A DNA stretch of 64,000 nt from assembly GCA_937927895.1 (NCBI GenBank), contig CALGKA010000061.1, positions 1-64,000 of the forward strand, read 5' to 3'. The stretch's first letter is position 1. Each line of letters begins with the position of its first letter. Shown here in pieces: positions 8,682 through 16,722 of the stretch. The stretch is from an uncultured Granulosicoccaceae bacterium (lineage in GTDB: Bacteria; Pseudomonadota; Gammaproteobacteria; Granulosicoccales; Granulosicoccaceae). The notes under the pieces were generated by a model. It did not search any database. It saw nothing but the letters and a program-made list of their open reading frames with translations, and was not told the origin of the DNA. The translations under genes were made by a program, and so were the position numbers.

Positions 8682-10997
8682 ATGAATCAATTAAGTAGCA
8701 AATATTGGTCGGGCATAATATTTTTATTGCTAGTGTCAGTGGGCTTAGCGTTGGCTCTATTTGTAAAGCGCACCACTGATGATATCAGTGATGCCTTAGC
8801 TGCTGAGGTGCTCCAGCAACAAAGTGACGTTGCGTTTTTATTACACGAGTACGATGGTCTTATACTGGCATTAGAAACAGCACGGCTTTCCTACGCAGAC
8901 GAAACCGAAGTAGACAGTACTGATCTCGATTCTGATAGCCCTGTTGAGAAAGCATTAAAAAAGCTGGAAATGCATCTTGAAGATATGCGTTTTAATTATA
9001 GCTTTGAACGCCTTGATGGTGCTTCGACCGCACATGCTTATGTAAAGCCTGTGGTGGAAGATATCAGGCAATGGTTTACCGTTGGTATCCCTGGTATAGA
9101 GCGCTCCAAGCAACAAACAATAAACTTTGCGGCCACTAGAATCACAGATCGTTATGCTAGTTTACGGGCCATTGCTGATGAAACTAATCAAGTTGCCAGA
9201 GAACTAATTAGTACCCAAACGGGTTACCTTGATAGGTTTGGTAAGTCGCTAATATTTTTGGTGGCGGCATTTTGTTTATTGGCTATGGGTATAGCGGCGC
9301 TCTTAACGCGCCAACGTGATTTACAGTATCAGCTAACGGTTGACCAACAGCATCATGCACAACGGATTAAAGATTTTGCAGATTCAGGGGCCGATTGGTT
9401 TTGGGAAATGAATCCAAACATGCGCTTGCGAATATTATCCGGTAGCACATTGTCGATGCCAACAGCCCATAGGGCTCACGAGGAACGGGTTGGTAGGGCG
9501 GAACGGATTGGTAGTAAAGGTAAGTCGTTACCAGCGTTTGATCATGAAATTGCTGATCACCACTGGCCAATGAGCACCTTATTAGAACAGAAAGAATTCA
9601 GTGAATATGAAACAGAGTGGATTGCACGAGACGGCTCATTGCGCACGGTATCGGTTAGTGGCAAGCCATTGTTTGATAATAAGGGTCAGTTCGACGGGTA
9701 TCGAGGTATAGGTCGTGATATCACCGCCCGTAAGGAAATAGAGCACGAACTGGAAAATGCTAACAGAGCACTAATAGAAGCGGAAACAAGAGGCCGGCAG
9801 CAAGCAGAGCAGGCATTGCGTGATTCTGAAATGTTTTTGCGTACCTCTATAAATGCACTACCACGAAGAATAGCAATCCTTGACTCCAATGGAATAATAG
9901 TCGTGGTGAATACTGCATGGCAACAGTATGTGTTGGAGGATGAAGCATGGGCGTTAGGTGCAGTTTCGAATGGGGGGCGTGATACTTTAGGGCTTCATGG
10001 CGCACAACTTGATAGCGGTATCGGCAGTCACTTTAGTGAGGTTTTTAGTCGCAAGCCCATTGAAGAGAGCACTGCATTGAGTGACATAACAGCGCATATA
10101 AACAGAGTGTTAAATGGTTACTCAGATGTGCTCGGTACAGAGGTTCAAATTACTAAAGACGGCGATACAACCTGGTTAGCAGTACATCTCTCACCGTTTA
10201 TATCCAATGGCAATCAATATTGTGTCCTTGCTATGGAAGAGGTTACTGATCAAAAATTGTTGGAAGCACAAGATCGGCAGCTGCGTGCAGAGCTTGCACA
10301 CTTTTCAAGGCTCACTACAGTGGGCGAGTTAGCGACAGGTTTAGCGCACGAACTCAATCAACCATTAACGGCCATTAGTCACAATTGTGATGCGCTGAAG
10401 TCCGGTATCGAAATACACGGCACTCTTGATCAAGACGATATCGATGCCATCAATGAGATACATGCCGAGGCTGATAGGGCAGGGGCGATCATCAAGGGTT
10501 TGCGCAAGATGGTTCGTAAAGAGACGGGTAACGTCGCCCGGACAGACATCAACCAGTTGGTGGCTGAAACCATGCGATTAAGCATGCCGGATGCAAATCG
10601 TTATGGTATTGAGGTGAAGCTCAACCTGGCTGAAGGCCTACCAGAGCCCTTGATAGATGCGGTTCAGATACAGCAGGTATTGGTGAATCTTGAGCGAAAC
10701 GGGGTGGATGCTATCCGAATGAGCCAGGCAAAGCGCCGCGAAATGCTGATTTCAACTTGCGAAATCGACAACGGATTTGTCAAAGTAACGGTTCGGGATT
10801 CAGGCGGTGGTTTTAGCGAAGAGGTGCGAAACAACCTGTTTCAGCCGTTTTTGACCACTAAAAAAGACGGAATGGGCATGGGTTTGTCGATCAGCCGATC
10901 GATAGTAGAATCACATGGAGGTCAGCTATGGGTAGATTTTGATGACCCAGTTATGACAACATTCAGTTTCACGTTGCCATTTTCGCGTCACGATTAG
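8682..10997 (+). CDS. membrane sensor histidine kinase with PAS domains
   Basis: This kinase is 771 residues if it starts at the ATG at 8682; a TTG at 8658 would add 8. A first membrane helix (IIFLLLVSVGLALALFV) and a second (SLIFLVAAFCLLAMGIAALL) enclose a periplasmic, mostly helical sensor region of about 160 residues. Two PAS-like regions follow; the first ends in the PAC-type stretch FDGYRGIGRDITARK. The phospho-acceptor box LAHELNQPLTAISHN places the histidine at residue 556. The ATPase domain shows an N box (NLERNGVDAI), DSGGGF and KDGMGMGLSI. The H box is of the FixL/DctB/TodS-like type. Next to a TAXI binding protein and a FixJ-like regulator, it most likely reports the TAXI ligand to the regulator. 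Confidence 0.93.
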   Translation: MNQLSSKYWSGIIFLLLVSVGLALALFVKRTTDDISDALAAEVLQQQSDVAFLLHEYDGLILALETARLSYADETEVDSTDLDSDSPVEKALKKLEMHLEDMRFNYSFERLDGASTAHAYVKPVVEDIRQWFTVGIPGIERSKQQTINFAATRITDRYASLRAIADETNQVARELISTQTGYLDRFGKSLIFLVAAFCLLAMGIAALLTRQRDLQYQLTVDQQHHAQRIKDFADSGADWFWEMNPNMRLRILSGSTLSMPTAHRAHEERVGRAERIGSKGKSLPAFDHEIADHHWPMSTLLEQKEFSEYETEWIARDGSLRTVSVSGKPLFDNKGQFDGYRGIGRDITARKEIEHELENANRALIEAETRGRQQAEQALRDSEMFLRTSINALPRRIAILDSNGIIVVVNTAWQQYVLEDEAWALGAVSNGGRDTLGLHGAQLDSGIGSHFSEVFSRKPIEESTALSDITAHINRVLNGYSDVLGTEVQITKDGDTTWLAVHLSPFISNGNQYCVLAMEEVTDQKLLEAQDRQLRAELAHFSRLTTVGELATGLAHELNQPLTAISHNCDALKSGIEIHGTLDQDDIDAINEIHAEADRAGAIIKGLRKMVRKETGNVARTDINQLVAETMRLSMPDANRYGIEVKLNLAEGLPEPLIDAVQIQQVLVNLERNGVDAIRMSQAKRREMLISTCEIDNGFVKVTVRDSGGGFSEEVRNNLFQPFLTTKKDGMGMGLSISRSIVESHGGQLWVDFDDPVMTTFSFTLPFSRHD

Positions 10998-11070
10998 GCT
11001 GCATGGTCCAAAGACTTAGTGACACAAATGCTGTATACCTATAAAAAATAAGAAGTTAAGGCTTTATATT

Positions 11071-11724
11071 ATGGAAAATGAAAATCCGATTGTATATGTC
11101 GTTGACGATGAGGTCGCCGTTAGCACGGCGCTCGCGAGATCCCTTGGCAAACGTGGATACCAAGTAGAAACCTTTGCCAGTGCAGAAGATTTTCTTAAAT
11201 CCTTTCAGCCGGGTAAGGTTGCCTGCCTTGTATTAGATATTCGTATGGGCGGTATGAGTGGTACGGAACTGCAAGACCACTTATCTACCAGGGAAATTAT
11301 ACTGCCGATTATATTTGTGACCGGCCATGGTGATATTCCGATGTCTGTGCGTGCGATGAAAGCCGGCGCTATAGATTTTCTTGAAAAGCCTTATGCTGTC
11401 GATTCACTGGCTGAACGAATCGAGGTTGCACTTGAAAAATGCACTGCCTTGTTAGAAGAGTCTGAGAAACATGCGGAGGTCACCAAGCGCTATGAGAGCT
11501 TAACGCCTCGAGAGCGTGACGTAATGACTCTATTGGTTGCGGGCCCTGCTAATGCTTCTAATAAAGTGATTGCCCGGGAGCTGGATATTAGCCACCGCAC
11601 GGTAGATGATCACCGTGCTCGTGTAATGGCGAAAATGCAAGCGCGATCATTACCAGAGTTGGTAGAAATGTCTAAAGCGTGTGGCGTGCATCGCAGTGAA
11701 GTTATTGGCGAGTTGAAAGCCTGA
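11071..11724 (+). CDS. FixJ/NarL-like two-component response regulator
   Basis: This 217-residue regulator has an N-terminal receiver domain and a C-terminal LuxR-type helix-turn-helix. Receiver residues are visible: acidic pair D12-D13, phospho-acceptor D56 in LVLDIRM, T84 in FVTGHGD and K106 in FLEKPY. The DNA-binding part starts LTPRERDVMTLLVAG and contains NKVIARELDISHRTVDDHRA, the recognition region typical of FixJ and TodT. It lies 73 bases behind the kinase gene in the same direction and is presumably its partner. Likely targets are the neighbouring transporter or genes for use of the TAXI ligand, but no repeated binding site was found to prove it. A strong terminator follows. Confidence 0.95.
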   Translation: MENENPIVYVVDDEVAVSTALARSLGKRGYQVETFASAEDFLKSFQPGKVACLVLDIRMGGMSGTELQDHLSTREIILPIIFVTGHGDIPMSVRAMKAGAIDFLEKPYAVDSLAERIEVALEKCTALLEESEKHAEVTKRYESLTPRERDVMTLLVAGPANASNKVIARELDISHRTVDDHRARVMAKMQARSLPELVEMSKACGVHRSEVIGELKA

Positions 11725-11793
11725 TGTAAAATGGGTTTGCGCGCAGCGTAGAATAAAACCAGTAGCGTAAAATAAAACCAATAGAATAAAACC

Positions 11794-11826
11794 AAAAACG
11801 GAGAGCATTGCTCTCCGTTTTTTTTT
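11794..11826. terminator. bidirectional intrinsic terminator
   Basis: The inverted repeat ACGGAGAGC / GCTCTCCGT (11798-11806 and 11810-11818) has a 3-base loop. A run of A precedes it and a run of nine T follows, so it can end transcription from both sides. It separates the response regulator from the convergent lipoprotein gene. Just upstream, AATAAAACCA recurs three times, probably by slippage. Confidence 0.9.
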
Positions 11827-11844
11827 GTTCAGGTATTGTTGCTG

Positions 11845-12444
11845 TTATCTAATTCCGAGTCCTAGACGAAAGCTGATTGCCGCATCAACTGATACAGTGT
11901 CAGGTGGTGCCGTGCCGGTAATCTCTATTCTTAATTGGCAGCCACCTTCGGCTTCGATAAGGTCTCGAATATCAGTATCTTCTACGTCCATTGAAAGCGT
12001 TGTTGCGTTGCTTGCAATTTGCGGGTCGCTCATGGGTAGCGTGGCTATTGGCTCAACTACCAGTTCACCGTCTACTGTTGCAACAAGAGACAACTTAAGC
12101 GTAGATACAAATTCAAAAGTATCTAAATTGCCGTCATCGTTAGCGTCAAAGCCTGGTTCAGTAGATTCGGGGTTAACGGTAAAGGTAATATCTTTTACCG
12201 TAACACTCGTCACATAGTTAAGATCATCTGCGTCATAGGCAGGCTGTGAAGCAGGATCAATTGGAATGTCTATAGGTGGGAGCGTGATAACTCCAAAGCT
12301 GATTGGTGAGCCTGGAACAGGAAAACTGACATCTTCTGTTAAGGTTTTTGAGGCAAGCGTGGTATCGCTACAGCCGCTTAGCAATGAGCCTGTTAAAAGC
12401 ACTGCGGTTAAAAGAGTTGGAAGTTTAAGCCATCGATTCAACAT
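11845..12444 (-). CDS. hypothetical lipoprotein with calcium-loop-like segment
   Basis: This 199-residue protein has a textbook lipoprotein signal: basic start, hydrophobic core and lipobox LLSGC (Cys25). The mature part looks all-beta, with many alternating V/T/S segments and one acidic loop, DANDDGNLDTFEF, of EF-hand-like spacing. It ends ISFRLGLGIR. No named family is recognised. It is convergent with the response regulator across a shared terminator. A GTCATGAC palindrome lies 45 bases before its start, as for the three WGWDG-repeat proteins, which suggests common control with those secreted proteins. Confidence 0.8.
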   Translation of the reverse strand: MLNRWLKLPTLLTAVLLTGSLLSGCSDTTLASKTLTEDVSFPVPGSPISFGVITLPPIDIPIDPASQPAYDADDLNYVTSVTVKDITFTVNPESTEPGFDANDDGNLDTFEFVSTLKLSLVATVDGELVVEPIATLPMSDPQIASNATTLSMDVEDTDIRDLIEAEGGCQLRIEITGTAPPDTVSVDAAISFRLGLGIR

Positions 12445-12488
12445 AGGGGAATCCTGTAGGTTGACGAGTGTATTAGGGGTAGTGTGTC

Positions 12489-12496
12489 GTCATGAC
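12489..12496. promoter_or_regulatory. GTCATGAC palindrome, candidate operator
   Basis: This copy sits 45-52 bases before the lipoprotein gene at 11845-12444. On that gene's strand a -10-like TAATAC begins 13 bases after the palindrome, matching the arrangement at 2063 and 18128. Confidence 0.5.
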
Positions 12497-12718
12497 AATA
12501 TAAAGCATTGACGCATGAGGCCTGCCACTGGCGATTGCGACTATTTATAAGTGGCAATAGTTTGCACTGTGCGGTTAGGGCTTTAGGTGTGCTAGCAGTG
12601 TTGTAGCACGTACCGTGTAATGTAATGACAAAATATTGTGAAACACTGTAGCGCGCCCAGTGTAGCCGCCATTATGGCGTCATTAACAAGTAGCAATATC
12701 TCTGATCAGTATACTAAT

Positions 12719-12878
12719 TAGTGCCCATCCATAAACAGCGCTACTGCGGTCGCCCCAGGTACGCAATCTTTTACCGACTACATGTAGTTATTTAGAATGA
12801 CTAAACGCCTACATGTAGCAGGCAAAATCTCACGCACCTGGAACAACCTCGCTACGCGCTGTTTATGGATGGGCACTA
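12719..12878 (-). mobile_element. MITE-like inverted-repeat element, copy 2
   Basis: This 160-bp element is almost the exact reverse complement of the copy at 2233-2393, with the same TAGTGCCCATCCATAAACA ends, the same core and the same paired CTACATGTAG boxes. Its outer ends are more perfectly complementary than in copy 1. It lies in the 635-base gap 12445-13079, which otherwise shows no gene. Short flanking AT-rich sequence (CTAAT before, AATTA after) gives no convincing long target duplication. Copies 1 and 2 enclose the peptide transporter, TAXI/two-component and lipoprotein genes. Confidence 0.82.
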
Positions 12879-13079
12879 ATTAAACTGACCAGTGGAAATT
12901 TTGTAATCTGGCAAATCTTCGTGACCCGGTCAGCCATCGCCATTCCATGTCTGGTTATATACATGGCAATTAGTGCTCGCGCTTTACTTCGGATTCCGGC
13001 CTCATTAATGTGGACGATAGTTCGTAGCTAGCACTGTTGCCTAAATTACCTATACACGCGCGCATGTTAGTATCTTAAG

Positions 13080-13718
13080 ATGCGTGCGAACATCCACTTC
13101 GAAGGCCTTCCCGGTGCCGGCAAGACAACTGCTTCTGAGCAGTTTTGCAGTTTATTAAAGAGTTACGGAATCGATGCAAGTTGGTGGAGAGAGGGAGCGC
13201 CTAACCACCCGATCATATCCAAAGAAGGGTGTGTACCTTTTCGCGAGCACGATTATACGCAGATTTACCTGGGCGCATGGCGATCGTACCTCGAATCATT
13301 AAACCGTACAGTAGTTTTAGACGGCTATGCTTTTCAGAGCACAGTACGTTTTCTTTATGCAAATCGTATTGCGAGAACGCAGATAGAAGACTATTTCCGC
13401 AGGTGGCAAGAGCTTGCACCGGGAGCGACGTTGATATACTTCATAGTGGAAAATCCGACTGAACATTTCAATATCGTTTTAACAGAGCGCGGAGACGAGT
13501 GGGCACACAAGCTCTACACCTACGTAGAACGCACACCCCTAGGTGTTGCTAATGGATACTTTGCAAAAGAGGGCTTTGTGGAATTTTGGTCAAACTACCA
13601 ACAACTCTGTCTTGAGCTATTGGATGCCGCATATGTACCCGTGCATCTCATCGGCTCCCGTTCATGGAAAGATGATGATTTGCAAGCACTGGCTGCTAAA
13701 GCAGGTCTGTTAACCTAA
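13080..13718 (+). CDS. P-loop kinase-like NTP-binding protein
   Basis: This 212-residue soluble protein begins almost at once with a Walker A loop, GLPGAGKTT at residues 9-17. It then shows TVVLDGYAFQSTVRFL, with the aspartate expected at the end of strand 3 in nucleoside/nucleotide kinase-like folds, and LIYFIVENP in a later strand. The overall layout resembles thymidylate-kinase-like or AAA_33/zeta-toxin-like small kinases, but no specific lid or substrate motif is recognised. The gene stands alone between a MITE-like element and a convergent secreted-protein gene, so context gives no help with the substrate. It is probably cytoplasmic. Confidence 0.8.
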   Translation: MRANIHFEGLPGAGKTTASEQFCSLLKSYGIDASWWREGAPNHPIISKEGCVPFREHDYTQIYLGAWRSYLESLNRTVVLDGYAFQSTVRFLYANRIARTQIEDYFRRWQELAPGATLIYFIVENPTEHFNIVLTERGDEWAHKLYTYVERTPLGVANGYFAKEGFVEFWSNYQQLCLELLDAAYVPVHLIGSRSWKDDDLQALAAKAGLLT

Positions 13719-13760
13719 CGATTGAAGTGGTACTTAGCTATTGTTGACTTAAGCTTTCGT

Positions 13761-14570
13761 TTAGATTTCACAGGAGCTAATCCCGTCCCATCCCCAGCCA
13801 TCTCCGATTGGTGGTGAGTCTACGCACACAGGGTTAGTAATTTCCAGGCGGCACGATGTAGCACCATCCCATCCCCAGCCGTCACCTACTGGTATTGTAT
13901 CAATACACTGGGGGTTTATGGTTTCTGTAGTACTGTCTCTTAACCAACAGTGTGAGAATTTTTCAACTATATAGTCGCCGCTATTATTGCGCTCGCCACG
14001 GTCTTCAATAAACAGGTAGCCTTTGTTGGTGGTGAAAGCTCCGGCACTGAAATTTACTAGCGCATTGACACCAGTCAGTATGCCGGTACTTCCAGTTACA
14101 AAACCTCGTGTGTAAATGTGCGCTGTAACACCGGTGAGACTTTCGCTGGTTGCAGTGCTTGGAATAGCGCCATCACTCAGAAAGGTGATGTCATAGCGAG
14201 ACCTTTTATATTCTTTGTTTCTTGTAGAAAAATTTGTTCGTAACTGGTAGCTGTCACATCGTACGGTTTGATTGGCGAAGTCATCAATGCTCCAGTTTTT
14301 GGAGGTGTCTGCTGTTACTGTTCCTGTCAGAGTATGTTCTGCTCCAAAAAGGCGAAGGTTTGTGACTTTGCAAGTTTGTTCGCCATCCCAACCAAAGCCG
14401 CCCCATGGTTGAGGGTCTGTGACAGTGCAATCGTCTCTTTCGATTAACGTAGCCGGGAGTGCTTCGGTGTTTAGTCTGGAATCTGCAAGTGCTATCGAGG
14501 GTATGGGGAGTGCTGCCAGGGCTACAGTTAACAGGGATTGAAAGCCACGGTTTAGTTTGAATCTGTACAT
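13761..14570 (-). CDS. secreted WGWDG-repeat protein
   Basis: This protein is 269 residues from the ATG at 14570. That start has an AAGGAG site 7 bases upstream and gives a signal peptide ending SIALA; the open frame extends 13 codons further but without support. The mature protein has an N-terminal motif DDCTVTDPQPWGGFGWDGEQ followed by Thr-Cys, a central domain of about 140 residues, and two C-terminal copies of GDGWGWDGxxSC. The central domain shares NWSIDDFANQTVRC with the WSSSDFTGNQITC stretch of the protein at 1160-2020, indicating paralogy. Each repeat is bounded by cysteines that could form disulfides outside the cell. A GTCATGAC palindrome lies 90 bases before the start. The function is unknown; surface or glycan binding is a guess. 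Confidence 0.85.
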   Translation of the reverse strand: MYRFKLNRGFQSLLTVALAALPIPSIALADSRLNTEALPATLIERDDCTVTDPQPWGGFGWDGEQTCKVTNLRLFGAEHTLTGTVTADTSKNWSIDDFANQTVRCDSYQLRTNFSTRNKEYKRSRYDITFLSDGAIPSTATSESLTGVTAHIYTRGFVTGSTGILTGVNALVNFSAGAFTTNKGYLFIEDRGERNNSGDYIVEKFSHCWLRDSTTETINPQCIDTIPVGDGWGWDGATSCRLEITNPVCVDSPPIGDGWGWDGISSCEI

Positions 14571-14938
14571 AGTGATCTCCTTGAGCGGATTACTTATAGG
14601 CTTAACCAAGACTGCTTAAGTGAGAGTCATGCACCTAAACCAATAGATCACGACTATATGTCATGACACATTAATAGTGCAACTCTTAGTGCAAAATTTT
14701 GTAGACCAGCCTGCATTTAGCTGCAGATAGGTTAAGGTTAGCTCTCATTACTTTGACGGTTCATCGTAGTTTAACCAACTTGAGTCCCTGGATGGAGGTG
14801 GCTGGACAGGTGCAGCTTTATGCCTTATTGGTTCTTGATTTGAATTCACTGTCAGCAATAGAGTACAGTTGGCAAAATTCCCTTTGCATGTAGAGTCAAA
14901 AATGACTGCTTTTAATGAACTAAGGAAGTGAGTAATTT
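14571..14938. other. divergent intergenic region
   Basis: No gene is seen in this 368-base gap between the WGWDG-repeat gene (leftward) and the serpin gene (rightward). It must carry both promoters. The only notable site is the GTCATGAC palindrome at 14660-14667. An AAGGAAG ribosome-binding-like stretch lies just before the serpin start. Confidence 0.6.
14660..14667. promoter_or_regulatory. GTCATGAC palindrome, candidate operator
   Basis: This third copy of the 8-base palindrome lies 90-97 bases before the WGWDG-repeat gene at 13761-14570. On that strand TATTGG begins about 14 bases beyond it. The divergent serpin gene starts 271 bases away on the other side. Confidence 0.45.
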
Positions 14939-16297
14939 ATGAAAGTTACAGAGTTCAATAAGAACGTTTTTCAAAAGAAACGAAATGTAGGTTTTTTCAA
15001 GTCTATTTACGCGTCAAATACATACCCGAGGGAATTCATTCGGATAGTTTGCTGTCTGCTGGTAACCGCAAGCATGCTTGGTGCTTGTAGCGGAAATAAC
15101 GATGGCAACTCTTCAACTGCTTTTGGCAATAGCAACGGTGCTGTTGAACAGCGGTTTGGCATTCTTACCGTGCGCGATAGCAACCCTCAAACTGATACGG
15201 ATACTCAAAGCCAGGTGGTAGAGAGTTTTAACAATCTGTCGCTGCAGCTATTGCGTGAGCAAGGTAATGCAGAGCCGGGTGAAAACACAATTAACAGTGG
15301 CTTTGGACTTGCCATTGCAATGTCGATGCTGCAGCGTGCAACCGCCAATGGTGATTTCAATTTCATACAGCAGTTACTTAGCGTTAGTAACATCAATGAA
15401 GAGGCGCTCTACCGTGCCATTAATGCCATTGATCTTGACCTTGGATCTCGTAGTAACGAAGGGCTTGAATTGCGTTCGGCTAATCAGTTGTTTGTTAAGC
15501 CGGGCTTTGAGCTGGAGGCTGACTTTTTAGATGTGATGACCGGGCAGTTCGATGCACCGATCGCAGATGCTCAGTTTGCTACGCAACCTGAAGCGGTTCG
15601 TTTAGCGATAAACGATTGGGCCTCTGAAAATACAAATAGCTTGATTCCGGAATTATTATCACAACCTCTACCCACTGAAACAGTGCTCACATTATTAAAT
15701 GCAACTCTTCTTGATGCTAAGTGGAGTAAGGAATTTAGAGACACAGACAATATCCAATTTACCACGAGCGACGGCCGCGTGCAGTCTGTAGCCGGCTTCT
15801 ATGGCACTCACAACTATGAGTTCCTTGAAACGGATGATGCACTATCTGTGTCTATACAGTACGAGGGTTCAGAGGTCTCACTAATGATGATCGTACCGCA
15901 AGATATCGAAACGTACACGGCCAACCTAACCAGTGGCACAGTTTCACAGCTCCACGCTAATGCTCAGTCTGCAATCCTCCTTTTAAGAGTTCCGAACTGG
16001 AGCACTGCATCAAGTATCGACTTTACTACGCTACCTATGACTGAAAGCCTGACTGGCCGTCCAGTGAACATGACTAGAATGAGTTCTAACCCGGATTGCT
16101 GCGTACTATCCACGTTCAAACAAGAAGCGATTATTGAAGTAGATAAAGATGGCACGCGTGCAGCCGCTGTGACGATTATCGGTATTACGCCCACGTCGGC
16201 GCCGCCAGTCGTTACCATTGATCGACCGTTTATATTTCTGATTCGTGACGAGCCAACCGGGTTAATACTTTTCTCTGGTCGTGTAGTGAGTCTTTAA
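14939..16297 (+). CDS. serpin-type protease inhibitor, lipoprotein
   Basis: This 452-residue protein is a serpin, a suicide inhibitor that traps serine or cysteine proteases. The C-terminal serpin signature is clear: TIDRPFIFLIRDEPTGLILF, then SGRVVSL. The hinge EVDKDGTRAAAVTII has the small-residue run required for loop insertion, so it should be inhibitory. The reactive loop continues through GITPTSAPP; the P1 residue cannot be fixed by eye. Other landmarks are NTINSGFGLAIAMSML and NATLLDAKW. The N-terminus carries a hydrophobic segment and a lipobox, LGAC (Cys50), after an unusually long basic lead of about 35 residues. It is thus probably anchored in the envelope, guarding the cell against external or periplasmic proteases. 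It stands alone. Confidence 0.93.
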   Translation: MKVTEFNKNVFQKKRNVGFFKSIYASNTYPREFIRIVCCLLVTASMLGACSGNNDGNSSTAFGNSNGAVEQRFGILTVRDSNPQTDTDTQSQVVESFNNLSLQLLREQGNAEPGENTINSGFGLAIAMSMLQRATANGDFNFIQQLLSVSNINEEALYRAINAIDLDLGSRSNEGLELRSANQLFVKPGFELEADFLDVMTGQFDAPIADAQFATQPEAVRLAINDWASENTNSLIPELLSQPLPTETVLTLLNATLLDAKWSKEFRDTDNIQFTTSDGRVQSVAGFYGTHNYEFLETDDALSVSIQYEGSEVSLMMIVPQDIETYTANLTSGTVSQLHANAQSAILLLRVPNWSTASSIDFTTLPMTESLTGRPVNMTRMSSNPDCCVLSTFKQEAIIEVDKDGTRAAAVTIIGITPTSAPPVVTIDRPFIFLIRDEPTGLILFSGRVVSL

Positions 16298-16550
16298 TAT
16301 TTCTATAAGCTTTGGCAAGCTCGATTAATGTGCAATGCGTGAACGTGCAGTGCTTTCCAATGTGTTCTTGGTAAGTGCGGCTGGAATATTATCGGGTATT
16401 GTTTTCTGGTTGATATCTGAGTTTTGCAATTCTATGCAATGGAACATTTCACGTATCAAACCGTTCAAGTTGTCTGGCTTCGCGCTTTAACGATTACTAT
16501 GGATAGCAGAAAGCAATCAATTGATAAAAAATGCCGCTAGTAAGTTGTTT

Positions 16551-16685
16551 GGAAAGTTCGGTAACACTTTTCTTCGCCACAGCCATCATAGCAGCGTTAA
16601 AATTTTACGTAGGCCCTGCTACGCCTGCTTTTTTTCGCCTTGCATTGACGACTGTGGCTGTGAAAAGTCTGTTACCGAACTTTCC
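16551..16685. repeat. long imperfect inverted repeat
   Basis: The arm GGAAAGTTCGGTAACA with following sequence to CCACAGCC (16551-16584) is repeated inverted at 16654-16685. A spacer of about 70 bases contains GCAGGGCC-like GC-rich bits and a run of seven T. It lies in the 425-base gap 16298-16722 between the convergent serpin and LRR genes, which holds no gene. It may be a large hairpin terminator or the remains of another small mobile element; only one copy is seen in the window. Confidence 0.6.
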
Positions 16686-16722
16686 GCATAGCCCACTAGA
16701 GCCCGAACTAGGGTCCTTCGAA

